From NCBI RefSeq assembly GCF_965221945.1, contig NZ_OZ244925.1:1922001-1986000 (forward strand): 64,000 bases of DNA, written 5' to 3'. The DNA is from Poriferisodalis sp965221945 (GTDB lineage: Bacteria; Actinomycetota; Acidimicrobiia; Acidimicrobiales; Poriferisodalaceae). A model generated the notes under the pieces. It ran no database searches, had not been told where the DNA came from, and saw only the letters and a list, made by a program, of their open reading frames with translations. The position numbers and the translations under genes are program-made. Positions 46,493 to 54,564 of this stretch are shown piece after piece (within the stretch, counting starts at the first letter, position 1; every line of letters begins with the position of its first letter).

Positions 46493-46927
46493 ATGGCGGT
46501 CAGCGAGTTCGACACCAGCAGCGGGCGACAGCAGTTCTGTGCCGGATCGACGCCTCTCGCGTGGCTGTCCAAGATTGGTCGGCGAGACGAGAACCAGGAT
46601 GCTGCTGACCGCCATCTAGACACCGATAGTGGTTGGCTGATGTGCGTTGCCGATGGTCCCGGCGGTCATTCTCGGGGCAAGGCGGCGTCACGCAGAGCCA
46701 TCGAGGCGCTTCCGGATGACATCGACACTCCCGCAACGATGCACAAGGGGGTCAGCACCGCTCATGAGCAGGTGGCGACGCTGAGTCCGAGAGACTTCCA
46801 ACCCACACGCACCAATGCCCGAAGCTGTCCCGTTTCGACGCTGTGCATTGCCGCACGGACCTCAGCGGATGGGCTGATCGTCGGCTTCGCCGGTGACACC
46901 GTGGCCGCCTTGGTGCGGCGGCTGTAA
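46493..46927 (+). CDS. Truncated PP2C-type protein phosphatase
   Basis: A 144-residue frame with the N-terminal half of a PP2C (PPM) serine/threonine phosphatase: KIGRRDENQDAADRHL, then MCVADGPGGHSRGKAASRRA with the metal-binding Asp and Gly-Gly-His. A complete domain needs about 240 residues; the later DG and GDN metal sites are absent, and the frame ends with FAGDTVAALVRRL. Either a truncated, inactive copy or a regulatory fragment. It is followed after 5 bp by a membrane-protein gene. PP2C domains also occur in some defence modules. Confidence 0.65.
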   Translation: MAVSEFDTSSGRQQFCAGSTPLAWLSKIGRRDENQDAADRHLDTDSGWLMCVADGPGGHSRGKAASRRAIEALPDDIDTPATMHKGVSTAHEQVATLSPRDFQPTRTNARSCPVSTLCIAARTSADGLIVGFAGDTVAALVRRL

Positions 46928-46932
46928 GCAGC

Positions 46933-47217
46933 ATGTCGGAGCGACTCATCGAGTCTGCGGGGCTGACCGCCGCAGCGTCGGATACGACGATGTGGGACGT
47001 ATTGGGCGGCATCGGCGGTCTTGCCGCCGGAGTTTCATTGCTACTCCTGCTGTACCTGCAGGTGAAGCCCAGGGTCAACCGTTGGGCGCTTGCGCGATTT
47101 CTTCACGCCACTCATGCCTATGAGGGGTACGACCTGTTGACGAATGAGCAAGCTCGCAGTCTTCCGCGCAAGCGCCGATTGCGTCGATGGCGACGCAGAT
47201 GCGGCTTCTTGTGGTGA
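46933..47217 (+). CDS. Small single-pass membrane protein
   Basis: A 94-residue protein with one strong hydrophobic segment (WDVLGGIGGLAAGVSLLLLL, about residues 21-42) and a basic C-terminus (LPRKRRLRRWRRRCG). It starts 5 bp after the PP2C fragment and is probably cotranscribed. No family recognised. The arrangement phosphatase fragment plus membrane protein is visible; any joint role is inference. Confidence 0.5.
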   Translation: MSERLIESAGLTAAASDTTMWDVLGGIGGLAAGVSLLLLLYLQVKPRVNRWALARFLHATHAYEGYDLLTNEQARSLPRKRRLRRWRRRCGFLW

Positions 47218-47226
47218 CAGCGGCTC

Positions 47227-47652
47227 ATGACGATGGGGCAGCGCGTCAAGGCGCGCCAGCCTGAGGACGCATTCAAGGCGGCACGATCCATGATGGTCGA
47301 GACGTGAGCGCCGGACGATTTGGCGTTCTCGGAACATCTGACCGCGGATGAGCGCGGCATCGTCCTCGAAGCAGCAGCTGTTTCGAGACTGCGGGAAGAT
47401 CAGCAGCGGCTCAAGCGACTCAGGCGCATCCACAAGAGTGTTCGCTGCTCAAGCGGCTGTGGGACGCGGTTCGAAAAGCGACGCTCAGACCATGACTTCA
47501 GTGGCGGCGGCATCGAGGGCGGCTGGCTCTGCCCATCGACAGACTCGTGCCGGGACGAGCCGAGAGGGGATCACTACTGCGGGATGTGCACCGAGGAGCG
47601 CAGAACTATGGATGCCGTGAATGACGCACCCTCCCCCAGCAGACCGTCGTAA
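47227..47652 (+). pseudogene. Hypothetical Cys-rich reading frame split by an in-frame TGA
   Basis: From ATG 47227 the frame reads MTMGQRVKARQPEDAFKAAR and stops at TGA 47305. The same frame then continues APDDLAFSEHLTADERGIVL to TAA 47652, where TTG 47320 could be a new start (110 residues). The second part has a cysteine pattern CSSGCG ... CGMCTE that may bind zinc. Either one broken gene or two small frames. No family recognised. Confidence 0.4.
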
Positions 47653-47718
47653 CCAACGGTGGTGCGAAGTCCCGGACGCACTGCCTAGTTGACGGGAGAA
47701 GCCACCCGCGAGTCGTCA

Positions 47719-48992
47719 TCAACGCGCCACGAAGGAGTTTCCAGCGATCTGAGTCGGGCGGTGCCGACGCGCCCACAAAGCGAAGGCGAGGCTGATGGAC
47801 CCGTACCCGGCGTAGGCCACGACGAGCGGTGTCACCGCTCCTGCGATGGTGCGGTCGATGAGCATCGCAAGCACTGCGCCGCCGCCCATCGAGATTGTGC
47901 CGATCACCGCTGATGCGGTCCCGGCCAGCTCGCCCATCGGCTCCATGGCCTGGGCCAGGATCAGCGGACTCGTGAACGTGCGCAGCGAATTGATCACCGT
48001 GATCACGGCGAACCAGCCGAAGAACCACGGCTGACCGCCGGCCTGCCACGACCACAGTGCCAGGACCATCGAGAGGACCAGCGTGGTCGGCAGGAGCGCC
48101 ACGATTGCCCGGTCGGCAGGAGCGCCACGATTGCCCGGTCGGCACCTATGCGTGTCACCTGCCGGCTCCCGGTGAACACCACCAGTCCCATGAACAAGCT
48201 CATTCCTGCGAAGTAGTACGCGAACACGTCGCCTCGGCCGTACACGTCGTCGAAGAGGAGTTGGCTGCTCCCCAAGAAAGCGACGAACGAGCCCATGTCG
48301 AACATGACTGCCAGTGCCGAGCCGATGGTCACCTTGTTGGCGAAGACCGCGACGATGGCTTCACGGGTTCGGCTGAGGGTGAGCGGGCGGCGACGCGCGG
48401 GCGGGAGCGACTCGGGGAGCCGGATCACCCAGATCGCCAGCACCACCGTCAGCACGATCGGAGCGCCCATTACCCAGCGCCACGTCCCGACGGCCAGCAC
48501 CGCCTTGCCGAGCAGGGGTGCTATGGCGGGAACCAGCATGAACACCGCAGCCACTGCTGCCAGCACACGGGCCAGCCGGTCCCCTTCGTACAGGTCGCGG
48601 CCGATGGCCAAGGTGAGAGCCCGGGGACCCGCAGCGCCGATGCCCCAGATCAACCGGCTGACGACCAGGAACCCGAACGTCGGCGCGAACGCTGAGCCCA
48701 GGGCCCCGAGGGTGTACAGCGCCAAACCGGCGTACAGCACCGGCTTGCGACCGAACCGATCAGTGAAGGGGCCATAGAACATCTGGGCGCCGGCGAGGCC
48801 GAAGAAATACAGCGTGACCGTGAGCCCGACCTGCGTTGAATCCGCAGCGAGCCCCAAGCCCAGGCGGATGTCGGTGAATGCCGGCAGCGCCATGTCGATG
48901 CCCAGCGCGGTGGTGGCGCTGATGGCACCCAGCAGGAAGACGAATTCCCGTTCGGCGATCCGCCGCGGCCACTGCCCATCGGATGCGTTCAT
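47719..48992 (-). pseudogene. MFS multidrug exporter (Bcr/CflA type), frameshifted by a 26-bp duplication
   Basis: A proton-driven efflux protein of about 415 residues. The 5' part from ATG 48992 has MNASDGQWPRRIAEREFVFL, then the MFS motif FYGPFTDRFGRKPVLYAG after TM2, and TM segments up to GSRQVTRIGADRAIVALLPT. There a 26-bp tandem duplication shifts the frame and the next residues are junk. The remaining TM segments (LLPTTLVLSMVLALWSWQAG to SISLAFALWARRHR) follow in another frame to TGA 47719. Deleting one 26-bp unit gives exactly 416 codons. As it stands the exporter is broken. Confidence 0.9.
48085..48136 (-). repeat. 26-bp tandem duplication inside the MFS gene
   Basis: GGTCGGCAGGAGCGCCACGA followed by TTGCCC occurs twice in a row (plus strand, units starting at 48085 and 48111), followed by the first bases of a third unit. 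26 is not a multiple of three, so the duplication causes the frameshift in the exporter gene. Confidence 0.95.
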
Positions 48993-49006
48993 CTGTGGCG
49001 CCCCGG

Positions 49007-49300
49007 TCACGCGGCGTCCCTGTCGACAAGCGCACCCACCCTGGGTTTGGTCCGGTACCCATTCGGCGCTGTCACGGAGTGCCCCATCAACACCATGCGC
49101 TCCACGAGTGTTTCGGTCATGCCGGAACAGAACACGCCGCTCCGTCCACGAGAGTAGTGGGCGCCCCCGACTCGGCACACGGGGGTAGCGGAAACCAACA
49201 ACGTCGGATCGACATCCGTTGCGATTCGGAATGACCTGCCTTGGCCATCGGTAGAGCGAGGGTCCCGTTCCGACCATGAGCGGTCTTGTTGAACCGTCAA
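49007..49300 (-). CDS. Small hypothetical protein
   Basis: A 97-residue frame that ends 14 bp before the MFS ATG on the same strand. It contains TDVDPTLLVSATPVCRVGGA and TETLVERMVLMGHSVTAPNG. The amino acid make-up looks coding, but I recognise no family. The competing frame here is just the 5' extension of the MFS frame. It could start at an inner codon. Confidence 0.4.
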   Translation of the reverse strand: MTVQQDRSWSERDPRSTDGQGRSFRIATDVDPTLLVSATPVCRVGGAHYSRGRSGVFCSGMTETLVERMVLMGHSVTAPNGYRTKPRVGALVDRDAA

Positions 49301-49372
49301 GGCGCTGCGCTATTCACTTAGACCACTCAAAGACAAACTCAAGCACGTCCGATGCCCGTGTAGCCTCGAAGC

Positions 49373-50494
49373 ATGGATCAAACACTTGGGGAGTTTGCCG
49401 CATTCCTTAGCTACGCCCACTTTGGTGACGAATACGAAGACGGTCGTATAGCTGATTTCAGAAGACGACTCTCGACAGAAGTGAAAGTTCAAACAGGACG
49501 CGATTTCCCAATTTTTTATGATCGCGACAACATCCTCGTAGGGCAGCAATGGCGCGAACGGATCGAAGCATCGCTGGACAGCGCCACTTTCTTGATAGTG
49601 ATTATGACGCCGCTATTCTTTCAAAGCGCCGAATGCGAGAACGAACTTAAGCTGTTCCTCGAACGAGAAAGGCAGCTAGGACGCAACGATTTGATCGTGC
49701 CGATCCACTACATAGGTGAGTCCACTCTTTCTGTTGCCGACAATCCCCTCATCAAAGTACTCCTGGATCGCCAATATTTTGATGCTACTGATCTGAGATT
49801 CGAGCCCTTCGATTCACCAAACTCGCGGCGCTTGATTGCGTCGCTCGCAACTCATATTGTCGCAGCTCTACGTCGTGATTCCGATTCGAATAGTGCGCGC
49901 TCGCTACCTTCAGTTACGTTCGCCGACGAAGACGCTGAAGGACCGGGTTTTCTTGAACTATTGGCTGCCGCGGAAGAAGCAATGCCGCAGATGCAAGGAA
50001 CATTGGAATCACTCACATCTGAAATCAATGCTTTTGGCACCGAAACGCAGACCGCAACGCAAGAGATGCAAGCCGCCGACCGCTCTCCAAAGCCCGCCGC
50101 CGCGAAGCTCATAGCAACCCGCAAATTGAAGGCCAGATTAGAAGTGCCTGTATCTCAGATGGAACGCCTGGCGGCGGAATATCAAGATCAGCTCATGATC
50201 GTGGGCGCGGGTGTAGATGCGCTGATTGAACATGTACGAGATGCAAATGAAGAAGAGATTGAGGCGGCCCGTGGTCTGCTTAACGCACTAGACGGGTTGG
50301 TATCTGCCTCATCTGAGAGTTTCGAAGGCACGTCAACGCTCCGAAATGCACTATCAATGAACTACTCGTTGAGCGCTACTCTTCGCCCCACATTGCGTCG
50401 CATGGCAAATGCGCTGGAACTGACCATGCCAAGTAGAAATGAGTTCATTCGATGGCGCAAGGATCTTGAGGATGCGCTGAGCGCGAGGACCTAG
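49373..50494 (+). CDS. TIR domain protein with C-terminal helical domain (first of a tandem pair)
   Basis: A 373-residue protein. The TIR domain (about 1-165) has FAAFLSYAHFGDEYEDGRIA, FPIFYDRDNILVGQQWRERI, TFLIVIMTPLFFQSAEC and ENELKLFLERE; the Glu of NEL fits the catalytic Glu of NAD-cleaving TIRs. Residues about 195-370 are predicted helical (MPQMQGTLESLTSEINAFGT, EEEIEAARGLLNALDGLVS). It precedes a paralogue with the same layout by 70 bp, in what looks like a two-gene operon. GC is low against nusB next door, a sign of transfer. No Walker motif is present, so it is not an NLR. Confidence 0.85.
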   Translation: MDQTLGEFAAFLSYAHFGDEYEDGRIADFRRRLSTEVKVQTGRDFPIFYDRDNILVGQQWRERIEASLDSATFLIVIMTPLFFQSAECENELKLFLERERQLGRNDLIVPIHYIGESTLSVADNPLIKVLLDRQYFDATDLRFEPFDSPNSRRLIASLATHIVAALRRDSDSNSARSLPSVTFADEDAEGPGFLELLAAAEEAMPQMQGTLESLTSEINAFGTETQTATQEMQAADRSPKPAAAKLIATRKLKARLEVPVSQMERLAAEYQDQLMIVGAGVDALIEHVRDANEEEIEAARGLLNALDGLVSASSESFEGTSTLRNALSMNYSLSATLRPTLRRMANALELTMPSRNEFIRWRKDLEDALSART

Positions 50495-50564
50495 ATGATC
50501 GCAAAAGAAGGCCACGGTCTCTGTATATTTCTCACATTGTAATCGCGGGGCAGAGTTGATCACA

Positions 50565-51674
50565 ATGAGCCAGGAATACGATCAGGCGAGAGGGTTCTTT
50601 AGCTATTCCAGAGATGATGACGACCACGAAGGCCAGCGCCTAACTGCCATAAGGCACCGGTTTGCGGGTGAAATCAGTGTCTTGACGGGATCAGCCTTTT
50701 CCATCTTCCAAGATCGCAAGGACATCTTGCTCGGACAAGATCTCTGGGACCGCATTCAAAGAGCGATCACCAATGCGCACATATTCATAGCAATTGTTAC
50801 CCCAAATTACCTCAAGAGTCCAGCGTGCCGCCGAGAGCTGGAGTTGTTTCGAGACCGGGAAATGCATCGCGGCAGAAATGACCTTATATTTCCAATCAGG
50901 TACTTTCCGACTCGTCAACTGGAAGATGCTTCCGACGACATCGCAGTTCTCCTACGCTCCAGGCTATATGACGACTGGACCGATGTACGATTCGAGCCGC
51001 TGAATTCTCAAGCGGTTGGGTCCAAGATTCAGAAGTTTGCAACCGATGTCATTCGGGCATTGGATGGCCTACGGGCCACTCCTGCGCCTCGAGACCCAAT
51101 GCCAGGACGGTTGGACAGTGAGGAACTCCTTGATGGCACGCAGGTACCAGAGACGATTGTACGAGTTGAGCAAGCTCAAGGAACATTAGAGGCACTTGAG
51201 TTAGCGCTCGCGGAAACAGAATCGCTCTTGATCCGAGCTAAGCAACACCTGCACGAGAGACCTTACGCGACGCAGCAACTACTTGGACAGGATGTGCATG
51301 AACGCAATCTTATGGACGGGCTGCAAACTCACGCCATTACGATTGAACAATTGTCGTGGGATTTTCTGGACTATACTGCAGCAATTGGTGTCGGCCTTCG
51401 GGCCGTGATATCCAGTGTAAGGCATCCGAGCGGAGCCTATGAGAGGGACACAGTTGCAGAGATCAGGCGTTTGTTGCTTGAGCTCAGCGATTCTCTCGAA
51501 TCCCTTGACTCAAGACTGCCAAACCTGCGACGGATTCTCACGGACATTTATCCGCAAGGTGCCCCGTTGAGACCGATCGTGGGACGTATCCTAGGTTCTC
51601 TTCAACAGGTGCCGCCTAACGCCCAGCGACTTTCGCGATTCGCATCGGATATCGAGATGGCCACTGCTTTATAG
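50565..51674 (+). CDS. TIR domain protein with C-terminal helical domain (second of a tandem pair)
   Basis: A 369-residue paralogue of the preceding gene. TIR segments align one to one: ARGFFSYSRDDDDHEGQRLT, FSIFQDRKDILLGQDLWDRI, IFIAIVTPNYLKSPACRREL with the catalytic-type Glu, and RGRNDLIFPIRYF against GRNDLIVPIHYI in the first. The C-terminal helical part (VEQAQGTLEALELALAETES to LRPIVGRILGSLQQV) is also similar in pattern but more diverged. ATG 50565 is preferred to TTG 50556. Sequence divergence shows an old duplication, so the two probably have distinct roles, perhaps as a heteromer. Confidence 0.85.
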   Translation: MSQEYDQARGFFSYSRDDDDHEGQRLTAIRHRFAGEISVLTGSAFSIFQDRKDILLGQDLWDRIQRAITNAHIFIAIVTPNYLKSPACRRELELFRDREMHRGRNDLIFPIRYFPTRQLEDASDDIAVLLRSRLYDDWTDVRFEPLNSQAVGSKIQKFATDVIRALDGLRATPAPRDPMPGRLDSEELLDGTQVPETIVRVEQAQGTLEALELALAETESLLIRAKQHLHERPYATQQLLGQDVHERNLMDGLQTHAITIEQLSWDFLDYTAAIGVGLRAVISSVRHPSGAYERDTVAEIRRLLLELSDSLESLDSRLPNLRRILTDIYPQGAPLRPIVGRILGSLQQVPPNAQRLSRFASDIEMATAL

Positions 51675-51786
51675 TTCGGACTCCCGCGCGCAATCGACGT
51701 GAGCCAATGACCTGTATTCTCTCGGCGGTCCGGTGCCGGCGCGGATTGCCGCTCAACGACATGCTGCGACCGTCACAACCCGGCCA

Positions 51787-52212
51787 TCACCGGCCGTCAA
51801 GGGCGGCAGCGAGGACTCCGTTCACGAGTGCCCCGCTGCGATCGGTTGCGCCCAGTCGGTGCGCCAATTCGACGGCTTCGTTGATGACCACGGCGGCCGG
51901 AGCAGCCCCCCGTTCAAGCTCGAAGAGTCCCTGCAGCATGATGAGGCGGTCGCAGATGCCGAGGCGCTGGGGAGTCCACCCCTCGTTCAGCAGCCCCGCG
52001 AGACGCTCGGTGAGCGCCTCCTGCTGGGCGGCGATACCAGTGGCCAGCTCGTGCGCGAACGGGTCGAGATCGCTGATCTGCTCTGCGAGCACGTCCGACA
52101 GGTCACAGGACTTCATCTCGGCCTCGTACAGCAGTTCCACCGAGCGCTGGCGCGCCTCGCGCCGACGGGTCGGCTCATCGGGGGCTGCGAACGGGTCGCT
52201 GGAGCGAGTCAT
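51787..52212 (-). CDS. nusB: Transcription antitermination factor NusB
   Basis: Acts with NusE (S10) in rRNA antitermination. The all-helical fold is seen in TRRREARQRSVELLYEAEM, TERLAGLLNEGWTPQRLGI, DRLIMLQGLFELERGAAP and VVINEAVELAHRLGATDRSG. 141 residues. It is the last gene of the hisS-to-nusB core array; beyond it the genomic island begins. Confidence 0.95.
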   Translation of the reverse strand: MTRSSDPFAAPDEPTRRREARQRSVELLYEAEMKSCDLSDVLAEQISDLDPFAHELATGIAAQQEALTERLAGLLNEGWTPQRLGICDRLIMLQGLFELERGAAPAAVVINEAVELAHRLGATDRSGALVNGVLAAALDGR

Positions 52213-52250
52213 GGCAGTGGACCTGGGCCCGTCTCAGCAACCCTGCGGCG

Positions 52251-52817
52251 TCAGCCGCGGGCGCGCTCGACGTAATCGCCGCTGCGGGTGTCGACCTTCA
52301 ACCGCTCGCCAGCCTCGATGAACAGCGGCACCTGCACCACCAGTCCGGTGGACATCGTGGCCGGCTTGCGTGCACCCGACACCCGGTCGCCCTGCACGCC
52401 TGGGTCGGTATCGGCCACTTCGAGCACGACCGATGCGGGCAGTTCCACGCCCAGCACCTCGTCGCCGTGTCGCACCACCGTGGCCATCTCGCCTTCCACC
52501 AGGTAGCTCGTCGAGCCGCCTGCAGCGGCCCGGCTGACGGGAAGCTGCTCGTAGCTGTCGGTGTCCATGAACACCAGGGAATCGCCGTCGGCGTACAGGT
52601 ACTGCATGTCGCGGTGGTCGATGAGCGCGCGTTCCATGCGCTCGCCGGCCCGGAATGTTCGCTCCACCACCGCACCGGTGCGCACGTTGCGGAGCGTCGT
52701 GCGCACGAACGCGCCGCCCTTGCCCGGCTTGACGTGCTGGAACTCGGCAAGCTGGAACAAGCCGCCGTCGAGATCGAGCGTCATGCCGTTGCGGAAGTCG
52801 GCAGTGGAGATGGCCAT
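52251..52817 (-). CDS. efp: Elongation factor P
   Basis: Relieves ribosome stalling at polyproline stretches. The first domain has STADFRNGMTLDLDGGLFQL and FQHVKPGKGGAFVRTTLRN; the lysine of PGKGG is the tip residue. Then ERTFRAGERMERALIDHRDM follows, with the OB domains after it, ending VPLFIEAGERLKVDTRSGDY. 188 residues. It lies 38 bp before nusB. Confidence 0.97.
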   Translation of the reverse strand: MAISTADFRNGMTLDLDGGLFQLAEFQHVKPGKGGAFVRTTLRNVRTGAVVERTFRAGERMERALIDHRDMQYLYADGDSLVFMDTDSYEQLPVSRAAAGGSTSYLVEGEMATVVRHGDEVLGVELPASVVLEVADTDPGVQGDRVSGARKPATMSTGLVVQVPLFIEAGERLKVDTRSGDYVERARG

Positions 52818-52887
52818 ATCAACCTCTCGGAGTCAACCTGGGCGGATCACCGCGGTCGCAGCGGGACAGTACAAGCACGGCTCGCCA

Positions 52888-53388
52888 TTACGACGGGTCG
52901 GCGGCCTCGTCGCCGGGGTCCGGCGTCTCGGCCGTCGCGGCTGCCGCCTCGATGGCAACTGCGACCGCTCGCGGGTAGCCAGCGCCGCCCTCCCCCGCAA
53001 CCCGGGCGCTCGCCAGCGGCTCCACCACCGACAGGCGCCGCCATGGCTCGCGCTCGCGGGGCTCGGACAGGTGCAGCTCCACTACGGGTCCGTCGAACGC
53101 GGCAAGCGCATCGTGCAGCGACCAGCCGTAGTGGGTGAGCGCACCGGGGTTCACCACGATGGCCCCGACGCGTCCGATGCCCGAATGCACGGCGTCGACG
53201 AGGTCGCCCTCGTGGTTGCTCTGGCGGTGCTCGAGATCCCAGCCGAGTTCGGTCGCCGCTCGGCGTGCGGCCCGAACGTGGTCGAGCAGCGTGTCGGTGC
53301 CGTAGATCTCAGGTTCGCGGGTTCCCAACAGGTTCAGGTTCGGACCCGACAGCAGCAGTACGACGTGGCGAGCCATGGCCTCGATCAC
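52888..53388 (-). CDS. aroQ: 3-dehydroquinate dehydratase, type II
   Basis: Third step of the shikimate pathway. Signatures are LLSGPNLNLLGTREPEIYG with the catalytic Tyr, then RQSNHEGDLVDAVHSG and VVNPGALTHYGWSLHDAL, with VELHLSEPREREPWRRL at the end. Most homologues read NPGAYTH at the third site; Leu for Tyr is a variant. The GTG at 53388 overlaps the aroB stop by 4 bp (GTGA); ATG 53376 is possible. The C-terminal 30 residues are Ala/Glu-rich and unconserved. Confidence 0.94.
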   Translation of the reverse strand: MIEAMARHVVLLLSGPNLNLLGTREPEIYGTDTLLDHVRAARRAATELGWDLEHRQSNHEGDLVDAVHSGIGRVGAIVVNPGALTHYGWSLHDALAAFDGPVVELHLSEPREREPWRRLSVVEPLASARVAGEGGAGYPRAVAVAIEAAAATAETPDPGDEAADPS

Positions 53389-54443
53389 ATCCGCTCGAGC
53401 GCGCTGCGCAGCACACTGGGGTCGACGTTGGGCACCACTTCGAGACCGTTCGGCCCGTCGAGCACGAACGTGATGCCGTCGGTGGCCTTCTTGTCTCGGC
53501 CGAACAGTTCGATGATCTCGTCATGGTCGACACCGGGGGGCAGCGCAGTGTCGAGCCCGTAGGCCTCGAGCACCCGCTCGTGCTCAGCCACACGTTGGTC
53601 ATCGATGCGCCCCATCATGCGGGCCACCAGTGCGGCGTAACGCAGCCCGATGGCCACCGCCTCGCCGTGGCGCAGGTCGAACCGTTCGGCGATCTCGAGC
53701 GCGTGCGCCAGCGTGTGGCCGTAGTTCAGCAGCGCCCGGCGACCGCCCTCGGTCTCGTCAGAGCTCACAACTTCGGCCTTGATCGCGACGCACGCAGCGA
53801 CCCGTTCGTCGATGGGCAGCGCGCTCAAGTCGTTCTTGCCCGTCGAGCTGAGCCAATGCTCGGCGGCAGAGCCGCCGATGAAGTGATACTTGGCCAGCTC
53901 TCCCAGCCCGGCCCGCAGCTCGCGCTCTGGCAGCGTGTCGAGCACTTCGGTGTCGCACAGCACCGCAGCGGGCTGCCAGAAGGCGCCGACGAGGTTCTTG
54001 CCCTCGGCGAGGTTCACCCCGGTCTTGCCGCCCACCGCGGCGTCGATCTGGCCCAGCAGCGTCGTGGCGACATGCACCACAGCCACGCCCCGGTGATACA
54101 CGGCAGCCGCGAAACCAGCGACGTCGGTGACCACGCCGCCACCGACTCCCACCACCACATCGCGGCGCGTCAGGCCCATTCGGGCGAACTCGCTGCACAG
54201 CTCCCCGATGGTGCCCAACTCCTTGGCGTGCTCGCCGTCGGGAATCGTGAAGGTCTCGAATGGGATGCCCGGGTCGACTTCGAGGCCGATGCCCGCCTGG
54301 GTGACAACGGCGGCACGCCGCGCCCCGCCAGTCACGACGGTGTCTCTCAGAATCGGGGCGAGTTCTCGGCGCGCTCCAGCGCCGACCAGGACGGGGTACG
54401 AACGGTCGCCCAGAGATACGTCGACGCGGATGGTGCCCGACAT
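53385..54443 (-). CDS. aroB: 3-dehydroquinate synthase
   Basis: Second step of the shikimate pathway, NAD- and zinc-dependent. Motifs are VVGVGGGVVTDVAGFAAAVY, VATTLLGQIDAAVGGKTGVN, ELAKYHFIGG and the zinc-binding LLNYGHTLAHALE with RHGEAVAIGLRYA. The start ATG 54443 gives MSGTIRVDVSLGDRSYPVLV, 352 residues. It lies between the prepilin peptidase and aroQ. Shikimate kinase (aroK), usually beside aroB, is not here. Confidence 0.96.
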   Translation of the reverse strand: MSGTIRVDVSLGDRSYPVLVGAGARRELAPILRDTVVTGGARRAAVVTQAGIGLEVDPGIPFETFTIPDGEHAKELGTIGELCSEFARMGLTRRDVVVGVGGGVVTDVAGFAAAVYHRGVAVVHVATTLLGQIDAAVGGKTGVNLAEGKNLVGAFWQPAAVLCDTEVLDTLPERELRAGLGELAKYHFIGGSAAEHWLSSTGKNDLSALPIDERVAACVAIKAEVVSSDETEGGRRALLNYGHTLAHALEIAERFDLRHGEAVAIGLRYAALVARMMGRIDDQRVAEHERVLEAYGLDTALPPGVDHDEIIELFGRDKKATDGITFVLDGPNGLEVVPNVDPSVLRSALERM

Positions 54444-54564
54444 CACCGGCGAGGGTACCGACGCGGCACCAGACGACTGCCTGGAAACAACACAGCGCCA
54501 GCACCCGGCCGTCTGGCCGGGTGTCCGTCCAACGGCGCCGAATGAGGTGGCGATCACCCACTGC

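Larger units (their letters stand above)
33000..51786. other. Genomic (defence) island between pyrR and nusB
   Basis: Both flanks are core minus-strand operons (pyr/mihF/gmk/coaBC/metK on one side, nusB/efp/aro on the other), and nusB is normally close to pyrR in actinobacteria. The insert has genes on both strands, visibly lower GC in 34.3-38.1, 43.6-46.5 and 49.3-51.7 kb, transposase scars, an intact insertion sequence, pseudogenes and several defence-type genes. I saw no tRNA or clear direct-repeat attachment site at either edge, so the exact ends are uncertain. Confidence 0.75.

Noticed and set aside
51675..51786. Island attachment site next to nusB
   Set aside because: Only a weak hairpin (CGGCC / GGCCG) was seen and no matching direct repeat at the pyrR side.
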